Source: Halosolutus gelatinilyticus
GTDB lineage: Archaea; Halobacteriota; Halobacteria; Halobacteriales; Natrialbaceae
Reading direction: 5' to 3'
DNA: 64,000 nt
Assembly (NCBI RefSeq): GCF_023028105.1
Contig: NZ_CP095491.1
Location: forward strand, 1,364,001-1,428,000
In this document: one piece after another, positions 60,031 to 64,000 of the stretch
Numbering within the stretch: the stretch's first letter is position 1
Layout: the number at the start of each line of letters is the position of its first letter
Made by a program: the position numbers and the translations under genes
Notes under the pieces: model-generated
What the model saw: the letters and a program-made list of their open reading frames with translations, nothing else
Told to the model about the DNA's origin: nothing
Database searches by the model: none

Positions 60031-62190
60031 TTACCGTCGGCGGGCGAACCGCGCCAGCCCGACCGCGATCGCGAGTGCGGCCAGCGCCGCCGCCGGCCCG
60101 AACCCGGGGACGTCGTCGATCCGCTCGAGCGCCTCGGCCGGGCCGTTCTCGATCGCGACCGCGGTCGATCGGTCCGCGACCGCGATCTCGTACCGACCGA
60201 CTTCGTCGAACGCGAGCGTCGCCGCGACCGTCTCGGTCTCGCCCGGCCGTACGACGACGGATTCCTCGGCGACGACGCCGTCGGCGGTCCGGAACGCGAG
60301 GACGGCCGCGCCCGGTCGATCGTCGACGGCGGCGACCGTGGCCGTGACCGTCACCGTCTCGCCGGGCGCCGCGCGTTCGGGATCGACCCGCAGGTCGGTC
60401 ACGGTCACGCTGGCGGCCGAACGGACGTACGCGGTCACCCGATCCGATCCGACGCGGACGTCGTAAGTGCCGGGCCTCCGAGGCGTCCACGAGAGGCGTT
60501 CGGTCGTCCGCTCGCCGACCCCGAGTTCGAGTCGACGGTGATCGACGACGGACCCGTCGACGGTGACCGTCGCGTCGGCGGTCCCGTCGCGATCGCCCGC
60601 GTTCTCGACGGTAACCGGCACCGTCACGGATTCGCCGGCCGGAACGGCGATGACGGGCCGGCCGTCGGCGGTCGTTCCGCTCGATCCTCGGGGCTCGCCG
60701 CCGATCTCGATCGACGCCGGATCGAGACCGTAGGCGAACCGCGCGACCGCCCGATCGAACGCGTCCTCGTGGGCCGACCGGGACCACATCTCGGGGGTTC
60801 GATCGGTTCGGGTGTACTCCTCGGCGACCGCCCGCACCTCGGTGCCGCCCTCGGCCTCGACGGCCGCGAGGAAGTCCTCCTCGGTCACCGCGCCGTCGTT
60901 TCCGTTCAACGTGCGGAGCACGTCCGCCATCGTCCGATCGCCGTCGGTCGCGAAGCGAACCCGGCGATCGAGTTCACCATAGACGAGCGGGCCCTTGACG
61001 TACGCCGTCCGGTCGCTCTCCCACGTCGCGGGGTCGGCGAGCGCGGCGTCGGCGTGGGGCGATCGCTCGCCCGCCTCCAGGGCATCCTCGAACTCGTGGA
61101 AGTCGGTCAGCCCCCCTTCGAACGCCAGCAGCGCGGCGTAGTACTCCGCCTGGGCCTCGACGAGCCACGCCGTCTCGCGTTCGGTCCCGATGTCGGGATT
61201 GGCGAACGCCTGGCGCGCGTGGACGTACTCGTGGAACCAGACCGGACTCGCCTCAGAGAGGGGCGCGTCGGCGACCACCCACGCGTCCGACTCGCCGTAC
61301 TGGATTCCCCGCGCCGCCCACTCCACGTCGTCGGCCGGCACCGCGACGACGAACACCTCCTCGCGGCTCGCGCCGACGTCGAACCGATCGCTCGCGTCGA
61401 CGAGCGCGTCGAGGATCTCGTCGGGCGCCGCCGCGAGCGCCGCCGCTTCCGGTACGACGAGTCGGAACCGCTCTCGCTCGCTCGCGCGCTCGTACTCCGT
61501 AACAGGCCCGAAGTACGCGATGTCGCCGCCGGTCGCCCCGGGGCCGTCGACCGCGACCGTCTCGTCGATCCCGATCGGCGACGATCCGGTGTAACGCATG
61601 GAGATCCCCACGCCGGGAACCTGGACGACCGCCCACTCGCCCGTGCCGACGAACGTGTAGCCGTGGCCGGAGCGGTGTCCGGCCCGGGAATCGCGCGTCT
61701 CCGCAGACGCCGGTTCGCGTGCGATCGTCGGGGACCCGTACTCGCTCGCGGCGTGCTGGTGGCCGACGTCGTCGGTCCGATCGGCCGGCATCGTAAACCG
61801 GATCGTCGGGTCGTCGGTCTCCTCCGTCCACCGGTAGGTTCCGTCGCCGGTCGCCTCGAAGCCGCCCGTCGCCGCGACGGTCGCCTCGGGTTCGAGTTCG
61901 ATCTCGAGTTCGGTGAGCCGATCCGGGACCGCGAAGGTCATCTCGGCCTCGAACTCGCCCCGCCGATCGGGGAGGTGTCGTAAGACGGTCGTCCGGTGGA
62001 GGACGTCCGCATCGTGGTCCGTCGTTCCGCTGGCGGCCGCCGCGCTCGCGGCGCCCGCATCGATCGATCCGATCGTCGGTTCCGCGGCGGATCGATCGAG
62101 GCCGGGGCCGCCGCCGATCGCACCGACGCTGCCGGGGAGCGATCCGACGAGCAACGCGATCGCGAGCACGACGCCGACTCGGGAGTTCAC
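60031..62190 (-). CDS. Surface zinc metallopeptidase with PGF-CTERM anchor
   Basis: 719-residue secreted protein. Signal sequence from the GTG at 62190 (SRVGVVLAIALLVGSLPGSV). Gluzincin motif HEYVHARQAF (His320, Glu321, His324) with a third-ligand candidate Glu345 or Glu349 in WLVEAQAEYYAAL, similar to M61-type peptidases. A CARDB-like immunoglobulin domain (IAVPAGESVTVPVTVENAGD) and a second one (LRVDPERAAPGETVTVTATV) precede the C-terminal VPGFGPAAALAALAIAVGLA with basic end, a PGF-CTERM-type signal for archaeosortase anchoring and lipid attachment. Most likely degrades or trims peptides at the cell surface. The GTG start is supported by a TATA-like CAAAAGA about 26-32 nt upstream; an ATG 51 nt further up would hide the signal. 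Confidence 0.85.
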   Translation of the reverse strand: MNSRVGVVLAIALLVGSLPGSVGAIGGGPGLDRSAAEPTIGSIDAGAASAAAASGTTDHDADVLHRTTVLRHLPDRRGEFEAEMTFAVPDRLTELEIELEPEATVAATGGFEATGDGTYRWTEETDDPTIRFTMPADRTDDVGHQHAASEYGSPTIAREPASAETRDSRAGHRSGHGYTFVGTGEWAVVQVPGVGISMRYTGSSPIGIDETVAVDGPGATGGDIAYFGPVTEYERASERERFRLVVPEAAALAAAPDEILDALVDASDRFDVGASREEVFVVAVPADDVEWAARGIQYGESDAWVVADAPLSEASPVWFHEYVHARQAFANPDIGTERETAWLVEAQAEYYAALLAFEGGLTDFHEFEDALEAGERSPHADAALADPATWESDRTAYVKGPLVYGELDRRVRFATDGDRTMADVLRTLNGNDGAVTEEDFLAAVEAEGGTEVRAVAEEYTRTDRTPEMWSRSAHEDAFDRAVARFAYGLDPASIEIGGEPRGSSGTTADGRPVIAVPAGESVTVPVTVENAGDRDGTADATVTVDGSVVDHRRLELGVGERTTERLSWTPRRPGTYDVRVGSDRVTAYVRSAASVTVTDLRVDPERAAPGETVTVTATVAAVDDRPGAAVLAFRTADGVVAEESVVVRPGETETVAATLAFDEVGRYEIAVADRSTAVAIENGPAEALERIDDVPGFGPAAALAALAIAVGLARFARRR

Positions 62191-62281
62191 GGACGTACAC
62201 TGGAAAGTGACTCTCAAGTCTTTTGTGGCATTCCCGTCCAACGAACGACCGTCGTAGCGATCGTCTCGAGGCGCGACCCCC

Positions 62282-62300
62282 GTTCAAAATCGTTTTGAAC
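62282..62300. promoter_or_regulatory. 19-bp perfect palindrome between divergent genes
   Basis: GTTCAAAA-TCG-TTTTGAAC: 8-bp perfect arms with a 3-bp centre, in the 169-bp space between the metallopeptidase gene (start 62190, leftward) and the DUF4382 gene (start 62360, rightward). Position fits a dimeric repressor or activator site serving one or both promoters; the AT-rich arms could also overlap a TATA element for the rightward gene. Confidence 0.6.
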
Positions 62301-62359
62301 AGTTCTGAGCGGAAGAACGATCGGCGATCCTTACTGTCCCTCCGGCCGACGTGACGACC

Positions 62360-63439
62360 ATGACGAACCAGCAGTCGACTCGCGATCGTAGCCGAAACGG
62401 CGATCGGTTCGGGCCAGCCGTCGATCGGCGGACGTTCATCGCCGCCGGCAGCGGCGTCGGCGCGACGATGCTCGCCGGGTGTACGTCGGATCGCTCGCCG
62501 GCGGCGGAAAGCGATGACGGCACGGACGGGGCGGACAGCGCGGACGATGCGGGCGATGCGAATGCCGCTGGTTCGAATTTCCGGCTGCTCATCAGCGACA
62601 TGCCGGCCGATATCGGGGATTTCGACAGGCTGGACGTCACCTTCGACAAGGCCCGTATCTTCGACGGCGGAAACGAGGGCGAGGACGAGACCGACGAGAG
62701 CGAACAGACGGACGACGAGCGAGCGGACGGGGAAGAACGGGCGGACGCCGAGGAGCAGTCGACCGATGGGGACAGTGCCGAAGACGGGGCGAACGCCGAC
62801 GGAAACGAGAACGAGAGCGAGGGGGGCGGAACCGAAGAGACGACGGACGAAACCGAGGACGCGGACGAAACCGACGACCCTGCCGACGGTGTCGAACGAA
62901 AGCGGGGGTTCTACATCCTCGATCTCGACGGCGCGACGGTCGACCTCACGCAGGTCGTCGGCGACAAGGCGAGCGGCGTCTTCGAGGGCGAACTGTCGGA
63001 CGGTCGGTACCGGAAGATCGAACTCCACGTCGCGGACGTCGAAGGGATCGTCGACGGCGACGCAGTGGACGTGAACGTCCCCAGCGAGAAGCTCCAACTC
63101 ACCAACCCCTTCGAGATTCGCGCCGGCGAACCCATCGAGTTCGTGTTCGACATCAACGTGGTCAAACGGGGAAAGAACAACGGGTACAACCTGAAACCCG
63201 TGATCTCGAAAAGCGGCATCAACGGCGCGGACGTCGACGTTGACGAAGTGGCGGAAGATGGCGAAGACGGTGCTGAAGACGAAACGAAGGGCTCGAAAGA
63301 CGAGGACGACGAATCCGACGGCGACGAGGACACCATAGATGGCGCGGAAGGCGACAAAGACGGCACGGACAGCGAAAAGAACGGCGAAGCGGCAGACGAG
63401 GTCGGTGGCGATAGCGACGCCAGCAACGGCGAGAACTGA
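62360..63439 (+). CDS. DUF4382-domain Tat lipoprotein
   Basis: 359-residue exported lipoprotein. Tat-type start (VDRRTFIAAGSGVGA) and lipobox MLAGC, then DUF4382: FRLLISDMPADIGDFDRLDV opens the domain, and after a long acidic insertion (about 110-180 residues, almost only Glu/Asp/Gly/Thr/Ala) it resumes with RGFYILDLDGATVDLTQVVG, GRYRKIELHVADVEGIVDG, LQLTNPFEIRAGEPIEFVFD and NNGYNLKPVISKSG. The C-terminus is a further acidic tail rich in GED/DGDE. The family is exported and is thought to bind small ligands; role unknown. ATG at 62360 rather than a GTG nine bases earlier. Confidence 0.85.
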   Translation: MTNQQSTRDRSRNGDRFGPAVDRRTFIAAGSGVGATMLAGCTSDRSPAAESDDGTDGADSADDAGDANAAGSNFRLLISDMPADIGDFDRLDVTFDKARIFDGGNEGEDETDESEQTDDERADGEERADAEEQSTDGDSAEDGANADGNENESEGGGTEETTDETEDADETDDPADGVERKRGFYILDLDGATVDLTQVVGDKASGVFEGELSDGRYRKIELHVADVEGIVDGDAVDVNVPSEKLQLTNPFEIRAGEPIEFVFDINVVKRGKNNGYNLKPVISKSGINGADVDVDEVAEDGEDGAEDETKGSKDEDDESDGDEDTIDGAEGDKDGTDSEKNGEAADEVGGDSDASNGEN

Positions 63440-63455
63440 GCTCGATCGGCGATCG

Positions 63456-64000
63456 CTAGTCGGACGCTTCGGCGGCCGCCAGCGGCTCGATCGCGATCAC
63501 CATCTCGACGCCCTCGACCTCCCACTCCTTGCGGTGGCCGTCCTCGACGCTTCGAAGTTCGTCGGCGCGAACTTCCTCGCGGATAAGGGATTCGCGATCG
63601 GCGACCAGGTCGGCGACGCGATCGTCGTCGATCTCGAGTTCGAGTGCGATCCGTTCCTCGACGTCGAGATCGAGGTCCTTGCGCATCTCCTGGACGCGGC
63701 GGATGACCTCGCGGGCGTAGCCCTCGCTCTCGATGTCCTCGGTCAGCGAGGCGTCGACGTAGACGACGCCGCGATCGTCGCCGTTGAGTCCGAACGCGGT
63801 GCCGGCGACGTCCTCGGGCGTCTGGCTGACAAAGGAGATCATCTCCTCGGTGATCTCCTCGTCGTCCTCCAGGACGTCGGCGACGGCGTCCTCGATCGCC
63901 TCCACCGCGGGTTCCTCGATGCGGGCCTCGTTGAGCGCGTTCATGACCCGTCCGGCGCGATCGCCGAACGCCGGCCCGAGTTCGCTCATGTCGGCCTCGG
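63456..64000 (-). CDS. ileS: Isoleucyl-tRNA synthetase, C-terminal part (5' end outside window)
   Basis: 181 residues visible, continuous to the window edge. The segment VYVDASLTEDIESEGYAREV, then IRRVQEMRKDLDLDVEERI, is the C-terminal anticodon-binding/junction region of archaeal IleRS, with the tail WEVEGVEMVIAIEPLAAAE. The active site (HIGH, KMSKS) lies upstream beyond the edge. Charges tRNA-Ile with isoleucine. It is convergent with the DUF4382 gene (16 bp between stops). Confidence 0.9.
   Translation of the reverse strand, partial: EADMSELGPAFGDRAGRVMNALNEARIEEPAVEAIEDAVADVLEDDEEITEEMISFVSQTPEDVAGTAFGLNGDDRGVVYVDASLTEDIESEGYAREVIRRVQEMRKDLDLDVEERIALELEIDDDRVADLVADRESLIREEVRADELRSVEDGHRKEWEVEGVEMVIAIEPLAAAEASD

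Noticed and set aside
61253-63097. Long leftward open frame of 614 codons across the metallopeptidase and DUF4382 genes
   Set aside because: Shadow of both real genes; Arg-rich translation and no domain.
1-64000. tRNA or rRNA genes
   Set aside because: No T-arm type GGTTCRAATCC sequence with matching acceptor arms and no rRNA-like stretch was noticed on either strand; a short or intron-containing tRNA could be missed by eye.

Overview
This window is chromosomal DNA of a halophilic archaeon (class Halobacteria). The evidence is a GC-rich sequence, very acidic predicted proteins, archaeal information-processing genes (TBP, PCNA, PriL, an RFC subunit, aIF1A), haloarchaea-specific small proteins (HalOD1 output domain, DUF7344, DUF7470, DUF7282, DUF6517), a predominance of Tat-type lipoproteins, a PGF-CTERM-type C-terminus, and TATA boxes about 25-30 nt before start codons, as expected for leaderless transcripts. 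A member of the Natrialbales is my guess only. There is no rRNA, tRNA or CRISPR array, no intact transposase and no provirus.

Layout. 1-10 kb: a secreted GH81 endo-beta-1,3-glucanase (cut by the left edge), an orphan chemotaxis transducer, a 1.3 kb AT-rich gene-poor stretch, a cytochrome P450 and an AidB-type acyl-CoA dehydrogenase. A 38-bp inverted repeat, one copy of which is the 3' end of the dehydrogenase gene, brackets the P450. 10-31 kb: a housekeeping segment with replication and transcription genes (priL, pcn, tbp, an RFC small-subunit paralogue), RNA genes (tRNA G10 methyltransferase, rnz, eif1A), hisG, a DUF460 protein, small membrane proteins, a decayed corA and an NhaC antiporter with a TRAM-domain partner. 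31.4-33.95 kb: a lower-GC accessory insert with an ABM-fold protein and a berberine-bridge-type flavoprotein facing each other, bordered by related palindromic sequences. 34-45 kb: a class V aminotransferase, two EamA/MFS-type exporters, a tandem pair of type-1 copper lipoproteins, a frameshifted DUF6517 lipoprotein, an ABC-2 exporter, and the metY-metX operon for homocysteine synthesis. 45-53 kb: serB and serA (serine synthesis), a second EamA exporter, an aldo/keto reductase, a cupin, hisI and a coiled-coil protein. 53-64 kb: an XRE regulator/DUF2178 operon with nested palindromes in its promoter, a universal stress protein, an HPP membrane protein, glmM, prs, an H-NOX-like protein that seems to lack the haem-ligating histidine, a surface metallopeptidase, a DUF4382 lipoprotein and the 3' end of ileS.

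How the genes fit together. Most of the window is ordinary core chromosome arranged as single genes or two-gene operons. hisG and hisI, serA and serB, and metX and metY supply amino acids, and prs supplies the PRPP that HisG uses. I did not find a large unknown multi-gene system. The most unusual signals are the inverted repeat around the P450, the bordered flavoprotein island, several strong uncharacterised palindromes, two decaying genes (corA, DUF6517), and the H-NOX-like protein.
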